Assembly (NCBI GenBank): GCA_045534165.1
Contig: JAZSJD010000001.1
Span: forward strand, 1 to 23,474
Source of the DNA: SIG575 sp045534165
GTDB taxonomy: Bacteria; Bacillota; Clostridia; Oscillospirales; Acutalibacteraceae
DNA length: 23,474 nucleotides
Reading direction: 5' to 3'
The notes beneath the pieces were generated by a model that was given only the letters and a program-made list of their open reading frames with translations, did no database searches and was not told where the DNA came from. Position numbers and translations under genes: made by a program. Numbering within the stretch: position 1 is the first letter of the stretch; every line of letters begins with the position of its first letter. Of the stretch, positions 14,855 through 23,294 are shown one piece after another.

Positions 14855-17800
14855 ATGGTATACAGAATTTTTGTAGAAAAAAAAGCAGGCCTTGAAAATG
14901 AAGCAAACGAGCTCAAACATGACCTTCGTTCACTTCTTTCAATAAAAGGCCTTGAAAAACTCAGAATTTTCAACAGATATGATGTTGAAAATATTGATGA
15001 AGAATTGTTTGAAAAGAGCAAAATGACTGTTTTTGCAGAACCTCAGCTTGATAATATAAGTGATGATTTTGCAGATGATGAAGCAATCATTTTTGCAACA
15101 GAATATCTTCCCGGTCAGTTTGACCAGCGTGCAGATTCAGCAGCACAGTGTATCCAGATTATTTCTCAGGGTGAAAGACCTACTGTAAGAACAGCAAAGG
15201 TTTATGCTCTTTATGGTGAAATTTCAGAAAATGAGCTTGCTGAAATCAAAAAATATGTAATCAACCCTGTTGAATCACGTGAAGCAACTCTTGAAAAACC
15301 TGAAACACTTGCAGTTGACTATGATATTCCCACAGAAGTTGAAACACTTGATGGTTTCCTTCAGCTTGATGAAGAAGGTCTTGCTTCTTTCGTTAAATCA
15401 TATGGTCTTGCAATGGATAATGACGATATAAAATTCTGTCAGGATTATTTCAAAACTGAAAACAGAAATCCCACAATCACAGAAATCAGAATGATTGATA
15501 CATATTGGTCTGACCATTGCCGTCACACAACATTCCTCACAACAATCGACAGCGTTAAGTTTGAAGATGAACTTATCGAAAGTGCTTGGGCTGAATATGT
15601 TGCTAAACGTGCAGAACTCGGCAGAACCAAACCTATCAATCTTATGGATGTTGCAACTCTTGCAACAAGAGTTCTTAAAGCTAACGGTAAACTTGAAAAG
15701 CTTGATGAATCTGAAGAAATCAATGCTTGTACAGTTAAAATAACAGTTGATGTTGATGGTGTGGATGAAGAATGGCTTCTTCTCTTCAAAAATGAAACAC
15801 ACAACCATCCCACAGAAATTGAACCTTTCGGTGGTGCAGCAACTTGTATCGGTGGTGCAATCCGTGACCCGCTTTCAGGTCGTTCATATGTTTATGGTGC
15901 TATGCGTGTTACAGGTGCAGGCAACCCCTTAAAGAGTGTTGCAGAAACAATGAAAGGTAAACTTCCTCAGAGAAAGATTGTCAGAACTGCAGCAGCAGGT
16001 TATTCTTCATACGGTAACCAGATCGGTCTTGCAACAGGCCAGGTTGATGAACTCTATCACGATGGATATGTTGCAAAGAGAATGGAAATTGGTGCAGTTG
16101 TGGCTGCAGCTCCCGCTAAAAATGTTCGTCGTGAACGTCCTGAAGATGGCGATGTTGTTATCCTTTTAGGTGGCAGAACAGGTCGTGACGGTTGTGGCGG
16201 TGCAACAGGTTCTTCAAAATCACACACACTTGAATCACTTGAATCTTGCGGTGCAGAAGTTCAGAAGGGTAATGCTCCTGAAGAAAGAAAACTTCAGAGA
16301 CTCTTCAGAAATGCAGAAGCTTCATATCTCATCAAACGTTGTAATGATTTTGGTGCAGGTGGTGTTTCAGTTGCAATCGGTGAACTTGCAGATGGTCTTG
16401 AAATTGACCTGAACAAAGTTCCCAAGAAATACGACGGTCTTGACGGAACAGAGCTTGCAATCAGTGAAAGCCAGGAAAGAATGGCTGTTGTTGTTGAAGA
16501 AAAAGATGTTGCAAGATTCCTTGAACTTGCTGCTCTTGAAAACCTTGAAGCAACACCCGTTGCAGTTGTTAAAGCAGAACCTCGTCTTGTAATGCACTGG
16601 AACGGCAAGAAAATTGTTGATATTTCAAGAGAATTCCTTAATTCTAACGGTGCAGAAAAACATATCGATATTGCTCCCGTTAAACCTGAATGTTATAAAA
16701 AGACAGTTGAAGGTTCCTTCAAAGATAATATGGAAGCCCTTGCTGATGACCTTAACGTTTGCTCAAAGAGAGGTCTTTCAGAACGTTTCGACTCAACAAT
16801 CGGTGCAGGCACAGTTCTTATGCCTTTCGGTGGTAAACATCAGCAGACTCCTATTCAGGCAATGGTACACAAAATTTCAACTGAAAAAGCAAAAACAGAC
16901 AGTTGTTCACTTATGTCCTGGGGCTATAACCCCTTCATTGCTGAAAAGAGCCCATTCCATTCAGCATACCTTGCAGTAATTGAATCAGTTTCAAAACTTA
17001 TTGCAACTGGTGCAAAATTTGAAGATGTATATCTTACATTCCAGGAATATTTTGAGAAACCTCTCAAATCACCTCAGCGTTGGGGTAAACCTCTTTCAGC
17101 ACTTCTTGGTGCTTTCAAAGCTCAGCTTGAACTTGAAATTGCATCAATCGGTGGTAAAGACTCAATGAGTGGTTCATTTGAAGATATCGATGTACCTCCC
17201 ACACTTGTTTCTTTTGCAGTAACAACAGAAAAAGTTCAGAGCATCGTTTCTCCTGAATTCAAAGGTGCAGGACACAATGTTGTTCTTATCAAACCTGATT
17301 ATGACGAAAATGCACTTCCTGTTACAGCTTCACTGAAGGCTGTTTATGCAAAAGTTAATGAACTTCTTTCTTCAGGCAAAGCTGTTGCAGCATACACACC
17401 TACACTTGGTGGTGTTGCAGAAGCTGTTATGAAGATGTGCTTCGGTAATGATATCGGCTTTAAGTTCGAAGATAACATTTCTGATGATGAAATCTTCGGT
17501 TATAACTACGGTTCATTTGTTCTTGAATTAACAGGTGATGCAGATTGTGGAATTCTTCTTGGTAAAACAACAGAAGATAAAGCAATTGTAAAAGGTGAAG
17601 ATAAAGTTTGCCTTGCAGGTCTTCTTAAGATTTATGAAGATAAACTCGAACCGATTTATTCTTGTAACATTCCCACAGAAGGTAAAGAAATTCCTGCTTT
17701 CTCATTTGAAGCAAGCGAAAGAAAAGCTCCTGCTATTAAATGTGCAAAACCGAAAGTTCTTATTCCTGTATTCCCCGGAACAAACTGTGAATTCGATTCA

Positions 17801-18544
17801 GCAAAAGCTATGGAATATGCAGGTGCAGAAGCTGAAATTATCGTTCTTAACAACCTTACATCTGACGGTATTTCAAGAAGTGTTGAACGCTTTGCAAAAT
17901 CACTTGAAACAGCACAGATGGTATTTGTTCCCGGTGGCTTCTCAGGTGGTGACGAACCTGACGGTTCAGGTAAATTCATCACAGCATTCTTCCGTAACGC
18001 AGCTGTAAAAGATGGCGTAACAGACCTTCTTGAAAATCGTGATGGTCTCATGTGCGGTATCTGTAACGGTTTCCAGGCACTTATCAAACTCGGTCTTGTT
18101 CCTTACGGTAAGATTATTGATACTGATGAAAATTGTCCCACACTTACATTCAATACAATCGGACGCCATCAGTCAAGATTGGTAAGAACAAGAATCGCTT
18201 CAAACAAATCACCTTGGCTTGCAGCTACTAATGTTGGTGATGTTTATACTGTTCCGATTTCACACGGTGAAGGTCGTTTCCTTGCAAGTGATGAACTTAT
18301 CAAGAAACTTGCTGAAAACGGACAGATTGCAACACAGTATGTTGACCTTGCAGGCAATCCCACAGATGATATCCATTTCAATCCCAATAACTCAGCTTTT
18401 GCAATTGAAGGTATTACTTCTCCCGACGGCAGAGTATTCGGTAAAATGGGACACTCTGAACGTAAAGGCAATGGACTTTACAAAAATGTTGATGGTATTT
18501 ACGATATGCAGATGTTTGAATCAGCAGTAAAATACTTTAAATAA
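14855..18544 (+). CDS. purL: Phosphoribosylformylglycinamidine synthase, single-chain large form
   Basis: A 1229-residue enzyme converting FGAR to FGAM with glutamine and ATP. Unlike the PurS/PurQ/PurL complex of Bacillus, all parts are in one chain: an N-terminal PurS-like region, the synthetase halves (SDHCRHTTF at 219-227, the metal/nucleotide segment NETHNHPTEIEPFGGAATC, and GGKDSMSG in the second half), and a C-terminal class I glutaminase from about residue 966. The glutaminase triad is complete: C1070 in CGICNGFQ, and H1200 and E1202 in MGHSER. So, unlike the PurF of this operon, it can use glutamine. GGAGG (14842-14846) lies 8 nt before ATG. It is the last purine gene before a terminator. 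Confidence 0.96.
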   Translation: MVYRIFVEKKAGLENEANELKHDLRSLLSIKGLEKLRIFNRYDVENIDEELFEKSKMTVFAEPQLDNISDDFADDEAIIFATEYLPGQFDQRADSAAQCIQIISQGERPTVRTAKVYALYGEISENELAEIKKYVINPVESREATLEKPETLAVDYDIPTEVETLDGFLQLDEEGLASFVKSYGLAMDNDDIKFCQDYFKTENRNPTITEIRMIDTYWSDHCRHTTFLTTIDSVKFEDELIESAWAEYVAKRAELGRTKPINLMDVATLATRVLKANGKLEKLDESEEINACTVKITVDVDGVDEEWLLLFKNETHNHPTEIEPFGGAATCIGGAIRDPLSGRSYVYGAMRVTGAGNPLKSVAETMKGKLPQRKIVRTAAAGYSSYGNQIGLATGQVDELYHDGYVAKRMEIGAVVAAAPAKNVRRERPEDGDVVILLGGRTGRDGCGGATGSSKSHTLESLESCGAEVQKGNAPEERKLQRLFRNAEASYLIKRCNDFGAGGVSVAIGELADGLEIDLNKVPKKYDGLDGTELAISESQERMAVVVEEKDVARFLELAALENLEATPVAVVKAEPRLVMHWNGKKIVDISREFLNSNGAEKHIDIAPVKPECYKKTVEGSFKDNMEALADDLNVCSKRGLSERFDSTIGAGTVLMPFGGKHQQTPIQAMVHKISTEKAKTDSCSLMSWGYNPFIAEKSPFHSAYLAVIESVSKLIATGAKFEDVYLTFQEYFEKPLKSPQRWGKPLSALLGAFKAQLELEIASIGGKDSMSGSFEDIDVPPTLVSFAVTTEKVQSIVSPEFKGAGHNVVLIKPDYDENALPVTASLKAVYAKVNELLSSGKAVAAYTPTLGGVAEAVMKMCFGNDIGFKFEDNISDDEIFGYNYGSFVLELTGDADCGILLGKTTEDKAIVKGEDKVCLAGLLKIYEDKLEPIYSCNIPTEGKEIPAFSFEASERKAPAIKCAKPKVLIPVFPGTNCEFDSAKAMEYAGAEAEIIVLNNLTSDGISRSVERFAKSLETAQMVFVPGGFSGGDEPDGSGKFITAFFRNAAVKDGVTDLLENRDGLMCGICNGFQALIKLGLVPYGKIIDTDENCPTLTFNTIGRHQSRLVRTRIASNKSPWLAATNVGDVYTVPISHGEGRFLASDELIKKLAENGQIATQYVDLAGNPTDDIHFNPNNSAFAIEGITSPDGRVFGKMGHSERKGNGLYKNVDGIYDMQMFESAVKYFK

Positions 18545-18553
18545 TTAAGAATT

Positions 18554-18584
18554 TAGCGGAGATTTCAGAATCTCCGCTATTTTT
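18554..18584 (+). terminator. Intrinsic terminator of the pur operon
   Basis: TAGCGGAGATT (18554-18564) pairs perfectly with AATCTCCGCTA (18569-18579) around a TCAG loop, followed by five T (18580-18584). It begins 9 nt after the purL stop and ends just before the helicase ribosome site. Confidence 0.92.
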
Positions 18585-18600
18585 CGGAAGGAAAATCCAA

Positions 18601-20310
18601 ATGGAAAAATCTTTTGAAAATCTATATTTATCGCAGGAGCTTCAGAGAGCTGTTGATGATTTAGGTTTTAATGAAATGACTGATATTCAGTCACAGGCAA
18701 TTCCCTTGATAAGAACAGGTGCAGATGTAATCGGACGTTCACAGACAGGTACAGGCAAAACCATTGCTTTTTCAATTCCTGCACTTGAAACTATTGATAC
18801 TGATCTTGAAAAAGTTCAGATTATCATTCTTTGCCCGACTCGTGAACTTGCAATGCAGGGAGCAGGGGAAATAAAGAAACTTTCACGTTTTATGAAAGGC
18901 GTTAAAGTCTGCGATGTCTATGGCGGTGCAGCTATGGACAGACAGATTCTGAAACTTAAAAAAGCTAATATAGTTATCGGTACTCCCGGCAGAATTATGG
19001 ACCATATGCGCAGAAGAACACTTAAGCTTCACGATGTGAAGATGGTTGTTCTTGATGAAGCTGACGAAATGCTCAGTATGGGTTTCAGGGAAGATATTGA
19101 AGAAATTCTTTCTCACACTCCCGATGACAGGCAGACAGTTCTTTTTTCTGCAACAATGCCAAAAGAAATTCTTGATATTACTGAAAAGTTCCAACGTGAC
19201 CCCTTAATGATTGAAATTAAGGCACAGAGTATGACCGTTGAACATATAAAGCAGAGTTTTATTGAAGTACCCATGGGTAAAAAAATGGATGCTCTCAATA
19301 TGCTTCTGAGATATTTCGCACCTAAAAGAACAATGATTTTCTGTAACACAAAAGCAATGGTTGAGGATTTAGGCAAATATCTCAAAGAGAATGGTTTCAA
19401 TTCTGAAAGTCTCCATGGTGATATGCAACAATCTTCCAGAACAAGGGTTATGGATTCGTTCAAATCAGGGCTCAGTAACATTCTCATTGCAACAGACGTT
19501 GCTGCTCGTGGTATTGATGTCAGTGATATTGATTTCGTTTTCAACTATGACATTCCCCAGAACAGAGAATATTATGTTCACAGAATAGGTCGTACAGGCA
19601 GAGCCGGTAAAGCGGGTAATGCTGTTACTATTTGTAGTGGCAGACGTCAGATAACTACAATCAGAGATATTGCAAGAAACACAAAATCCGAAATTGAACA
19701 GCTTGATTTGCCGTCAACAGAAGATTTGAGAAATAAACTTGCAGAAAGAGAACTCGCAACACTTAAAGAACAACTTGATATTAATGTTGATGACAGATAT
19801 AACAAGCTTCTTAATGACCTGCTCAGTGATGGCGTTTCGCTTTATGAGTTAAGTGCAAAGCTTTTGCAGATTATAATGGGTGAAAAAATGGAGCAGATTT
19901 CATCTCTTGAATCTTTCGGCAGAAAGAAAAGAGGGGATGATGCTGATTTCTGCAAAATCATCATTTCCATCGGCAGAAACAGAAAAGTTGCACCTAATCA
20001 CATTATGTGTGCAATTGCAGACAGAACAGGAATTTCAGGCAAGGAAATCGGCAAAATTGAAATTTATGATGACCATACAATTGTGGGAATTCCGAAAGAT
20101 AAAGCTGATGAAATTATTCTTAAAATGATAGGCTGTAAAATCAACAGCCATGTTGTGCAGACAGGTGTTTACAAAGAAAAGAAAACAACAGTAAAACCTG
20201 AAAAACAGAAGAAATCTTCCGTTAAAGACAGAAAAGAAAAATCTTTCAGAAAACCGAAAGAAAAATTTAAAGATAAGTCAAAAGATAAAACAAAAAGAAG
20301 AAAGAAATAA
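18601..20310 (+). CDS. DEAD-box RNA helicase with DbpA-type RNA-binding domain
   Basis: A 569-residue ATP-dependent RNA helicase. All core motifs are present: Q-motif region (FNEMTDIQSQAI, 23-34), Walker A SQTGTGKT (47-54), PTRELA (79-84), TPGR (128-131), DEAD (152-155), SAT (183-185), ARGIDV (302-307) and HRIGRTGR (327-334). After a linker, residues about 449-520 form a DbpA-like RNA-binding domain (CKIIISIGRNRKVAPNHI, AIADRTGISGKEIGKIEI). Residues 525-569 are a lysine/arginine-rich tail, likely an extra RNA contact. Such helicases act in ribosome assembly and mRNA turnover. GGAAGG (18586-18591) lies 9 nt before ATG. I see no convincing promoter between it and purL, so it may be reached by read-through of the purine terminator or by a promoter inside purL. 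Whether it is DbpA, CshA or DeaD cannot be settled. Confidence 0.93.
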   Translation: MEKSFENLYLSQELQRAVDDLGFNEMTDIQSQAIPLIRTGADVIGRSQTGTGKTIAFSIPALETIDTDLEKVQIIILCPTRELAMQGAGEIKKLSRFMKGVKVCDVYGGAAMDRQILKLKKANIVIGTPGRIMDHMRRRTLKLHDVKMVVLDEADEMLSMGFREDIEEILSHTPDDRQTVLFSATMPKEILDITEKFQRDPLMIEIKAQSMTVEHIKQSFIEVPMGKKMDALNMLLRYFAPKRTMIFCNTKAMVEDLGKYLKENGFNSESLHGDMQQSSRTRVMDSFKSGLSNILIATDVAARGIDVSDIDFVFNYDIPQNREYYVHRIGRTGRAGKAGNAVTICSGRRQITTIRDIARNTKSEIEQLDLPSTEDLRNKLAERELATLKEQLDINVDDRYNKLLNDLLSDGVSLYELSAKLLQIIMGEKMEQISSLESFGRKKRGDDADFCKIIISIGRNRKVAPNHIMCAIADRTGISGKEIGKIEIYDDHTIVGIPKDKADEIILKMIGCKINSHVVQTGVYKEKKTTVKPEKQKKSSVKDRKEKSFRKPKEKFKDKSKDKTKRRKK

Positions 20311-20316
20311 TGTTAT

Positions 20317-20352
20317 AAAATTCCCGTTAAACCTTGACTTGACGGGAATTTT
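20317..20352 (+). terminator. Intrinsic terminator after the DEAD-box gene
   Basis: AAAATTCCCGTTAA (20317-20330) pairs with TTGACGGGAATTTT (20339-20352), a 14-bp stem with one G-U pair and an 8-nt loop. The right arm ends in TTTT followed by GTT. It starts 7 nt after the helicase stop. Confidence 0.8.
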
Positions 20353-20362
20353 GTTATATAAT
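20334..20362 (+). promoter_or_regulatory. Sigma-A promoter of alaS
   Basis: TTGACT at 20334-20339, a 17-nt spacer, and TATAAT at 20357-20362. The -35 lies in the loop and right-arm start of the preceding terminator, so the two elements share DNA. Transcription would start near 20369, giving a leader of about 270 nt. Confidence 0.85.
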
Positions 20363-20368
20363 TAACGT

Positions 20369-20607
20369 AATATTGTAAAGGTTATGAAGAGTTTAATTCT
20401 TTATTGAACGCTTACAGAGAGGGAGGCCCTGGCTGAAAGTTTCCTGCGTCTTCGTAAAGAAAATGCCGGCTCTGAACTGCCCGTGATGAACGGTGCCGTA
20501 TATCTGCGTTAAAGATAAATTAAGGTGGTGCTTTTTGCACAATTCGGGTGGTACCGCAGGAATTTTTTCTTGTCCCGATTTGTTTGCAGGGGGCATTATA
20601 TTTTTTT
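20369..20607 (+). promoter_or_regulatory. T-box leader of alaS (alanine specifier)
   Basis: The T-box core GGGTGGTACCGC is at 20547-20558. Stem I features are present: CAGAGAGGGA (20414-20423 region) and GGCTGAAAG further in. The proposed specifier is GCC (alanine) at 20465-20467, followed by G and then by CTCTGAACTGC; this placement matches the specifier and kink-turn of glycyl T-boxes. The variable T-box base is U (20553), which would pair with an A discriminator base, as in tRNA-Ala. A terminator alternative is TGTCCC (20572-20577) with GGGGCA (20590-20595) and T20601-20607. Uncharged tRNA-Ala should favour antitermination and raise alaS expression. The exact ends are approximate. Confidence 0.88.
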
Positions 20608-20642
20608 GTAAATAATTTAGTTTAAATAAGGAGAAATTGATT

Positions 20643-23282
20643 ATGAAATGGACAGGCCTTAATGAACTCAGAGAAAAATATCTTGAATTTTTTGAAAGCA
20701 AAGGACACCTTCGTTTGCCTTCATTCTCTCTTGTTCCTCAGGGAGATAAGAGCCTTTTGCTCATTAACTCCGGTATGGCACCTATGAAAAAATATTTCAC
20801 AGGTGAAGTTACACCTCCCAGAAACCGTGTTACAACTTGCCAGAAATGTATCAGAACACCTGATATTGAGCGCGTTGGTAAAACTGCAAGACACGGTACA
20901 TATTTTGAAATGTTGGGTAACTTCTCATTCGGTGATTATTTCAAAAATGAAGCAACAGCTTGGGCATGGGAATTTTTCACAGAAGTGCTTGAAATTCCTG
21001 CTGAACTTCTTTATTGCAGTATTTATGAAGAAGATGACGAAGCTTTTGATATCTGGACACAGAAAGTTGGCGTAGACCCCTCACATATCAAAAGATTAGG
21101 AAAAGAAGATAACTTCTGGGAACATGGCGCAGGTCCTTGTGGTCCTTGTTCAGAAATTTATTTTGACAGAGGCGAAAAATACGGTTGTGGCTCACCTGAT
21201 TGTGGTGTAGGTTGTGAATGTGACCGTTTCATTGAAGTATGGAACCTTGTTTTCACACAGTTCTCAAATGATGGTGAAGGTAATTATACAAAACTTGACC
21301 GTTGCAATATCGACACAGGTATGGGTCTTGAAAGACTTGCTTGTGTTATGCAGGATGTTGATAATCTCTTTGAAGTTGATACAGTGCAGAACATTATGAA
21401 GCACATTATGGATATTTCAAAGATTAAATATCACGATAATGAAAAAACAGATATTTCACTTCGTGTTATAACTGACCACATCCGTTCAACAACATTTATG
21501 ATTGGTGACGGTGTTATGCCCTCAAACGAAGGTAAAGGTTATGTTCTTCGTCGTCTTCTCAGACGTGCTGCAAGACACGGTAAGCTCATCGGTATTGATA
21601 AGCCTTTCCTTTATGAAGTTTGCGATACAGTTATCAAAGAAAACGAATCAGCATATCCCAACCTTGTTGAAAAACGTGATTTCATTGTTAAAATTGTTAA
21701 AATTGAAGAAGAAAATTTCAATAAAACAATCGATTCAGGTATGCAGCTTCTTAACACAATGATTGAGAACACAGAAAACAATGTTCTTTCAGGTGATGAT
21801 GCATTCAAACTTTCAGATACATATGGTTTCCCCATTGACCTTACAAAAGAAATCCTTGAAGAAAAAGGTATGACTGTTGATGAAGAAAAGTTCAAAGAAC
21901 TTGTTCTTGAACAGAGAAACCGTTCACGTGATGCCCGTAAAGATGCAGGTGCTGAAGCTTGGAAAGACAGCGGTGTTGTAACAAAAGGTATCAATTCAAC
22001 AGAATTCCTTGGCTACACAGATTTTGAAAACGATGCAGAAGTAATTGCACTTATTTCAGGTGGCGAAAGAAAAGAATTTATCGAAAACGCTGAAGAAGCA
22101 GTCCTTGTTCTTGACAAAACTTGTTTCTATGCTGAAAGCGGTGGTCAGGTAGGCGATACAGGTGTTATCACTGTTGGCGAAACTGTTTTTGAAGTTGTAG
22201 ATACAAAGAAAACACATGATGGTGTATTCCTTCACTATGGTTCAATTGTTGAAGGTGATGGCATCAAATTAGGCGATAAAGCAAAAGCTGTAATCAACAA
22301 AGAAGAAAGACTTGCAACAATGCGTAACCACACAGCAGCTCATCTTCTTCAGGCAGCACTCAGAAAAATTCTTGGTACTCATGTTGAGCAGGCAGGTCAG
22401 CTTGTTAATAAAGAAAACGTACGTTTCGACTTCACTCATTTCTCTGCTCTGACAAGTGAAGAAATTGCAGAAGTTGAAAAACTTGTTAATGAAGAAATTC
22501 TTTCAGCAGCAGAAGTTACAATGACAGAAATGCCCATCGAAGAAGCAAAGAAAATCGGCGCTATGGCATTGTTCGGTGAAAAATATGGTGATGTTGTAAG
22601 AGTAGTAAAAGCAGGCGAATATTCAACTGAACTTTGCGGTGGTACACACGTTTCTTCAACAGGTAACTTAGGTCTTTTCAAAATTGTAAGTGAATCTTCA
22701 GTTGCTGCAGGTGTAAGACGTATTGAAGCTGTTACAGGTAATGGTGTTCTTGAATTTATCACAAAGAAACTTTCTCTCATTGCAAACACAGCAGAAACAC
22801 TTAAACTTGCTAATGCAAATGACCTTGATAAACGTGCAGAAAGTGTTATGGCTGAAATGAAAGATAAAGAAAGAGAAATCAACAGACTTTCTTCAGAACT
22901 TTCATCTATTAAAGCACAGAGCCTTTCTTCATCAGCAAAAGATGTTGCAGGCATTAAACTTATTGCAACTCTTGTTACAGATATGCCATCTGATGACCTT
23001 CGTTCAATGTGCGAAGCTCTCCGTGATACAAGCGAAGATGCAGTAATTGTAATTGCAGGTAAAAACACAGAAAAAGGAAACATCAGCTTTGCTTGCGGTT
23101 GTGCTAAAGGTGCAATTGCAAAAGGTATGAATGCAGGTAACATCGTGCGTGAAGTTGCAAAACTTGCAGGCGGTTCAGGTGGCGGACGTCCTGATTTCGC
23201 TATGGCAGGCGGTAAAGATATTTCAAAGGCAGAAGATGCTATAAACGGTGTTGAAGCAATCGTTACTTCAATGGCTAAATAA
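20643..23282 (+). CDS. alaS: Alanyl-tRNA synthetase
   Basis: An 879-residue class II synthetase charging tRNA-Ala. The catalytic domain has INSGMAPMKKYF (41-52), class II motif 2 around GTYFEMLGNFSFGDYF (85-100), and motif 3 near the GMGLERL segment (226-232). Cysteines at 182, 187, 191 and 193 in the catalytic region suggest a small metal-binding insertion. The editing domain carries its zinc ligands H563 and H567 (RNHTAAH) and C665 and H669 (CGGTH). A coiled-coil and a C-terminal DHHA1-like domain ending GGSGGGRPDFAMAGG follow. I chose ATG 20643, with AAGGAG (20628-20633) 9 nt upstream; TTG 20637 is too close to that site. It is controlled by the T-box leader and followed 12 nt later by a HIT-family gene. 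Confidence 0.97.
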   Translation: MKWTGLNELREKYLEFFESKGHLRLPSFSLVPQGDKSLLLINSGMAPMKKYFTGEVTPPRNRVTTCQKCIRTPDIERVGKTARHGTYFEMLGNFSFGDYFKNEATAWAWEFFTEVLEIPAELLYCSIYEEDDEAFDIWTQKVGVDPSHIKRLGKEDNFWEHGAGPCGPCSEIYFDRGEKYGCGSPDCGVGCECDRFIEVWNLVFTQFSNDGEGNYTKLDRCNIDTGMGLERLACVMQDVDNLFEVDTVQNIMKHIMDISKIKYHDNEKTDISLRVITDHIRSTTFMIGDGVMPSNEGKGYVLRRLLRRAARHGKLIGIDKPFLYEVCDTVIKENESAYPNLVEKRDFIVKIVKIEEENFNKTIDSGMQLLNTMIENTENNVLSGDDAFKLSDTYGFPIDLTKEILEEKGMTVDEEKFKELVLEQRNRSRDARKDAGAEAWKDSGVVTKGINSTEFLGYTDFENDAEVIALISGGERKEFIENAEEAVLVLDKTCFYAESGGQVGDTGVITVGETVFEVVDTKKTHDGVFLHYGSIVEGDGIKLGDKAKAVINKEERLATMRNHTAAHLLQAALRKILGTHVEQAGQLVNKENVRFDFTHFSALTSEEIAEVEKLVNEEILSAAEVTMTEMPIEEAKKIGAMALFGEKYGDVVRVVKAGEYSTELCGGTHVSSTGNLGLFKIVSESSVAAGVRRIEAVTGNGVLEFITKKLSLIANTAETLKLANANDLDKRAESVMAEMKDKEREINRLSSELSSIKAQSLSSSAKDVAGIKLIATLVTDMPSDDLRSMCEALRDTSEDAVIVIAGKNTEKGNISFACGCAKGAIAKGMNAGNIVREVAKLAGGSGGGRPDFAMAGGKDISKAEDAINGVEAIVTSMAK

Positions 23283-23294
23283 GGAGATTTGATT

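Noticed and set aside
20393..20701. Minus-strand open frame across the alaS leader
   Set aside because: It covers a structured T-box leader and the alaS start, which fully explain the conservation there.
22436..23143. 235-codon open frame on the minus strand inside alaS
   Set aside because: Same reasons: antisense to a well-conserved gene, with no family resemblance and no promoter.
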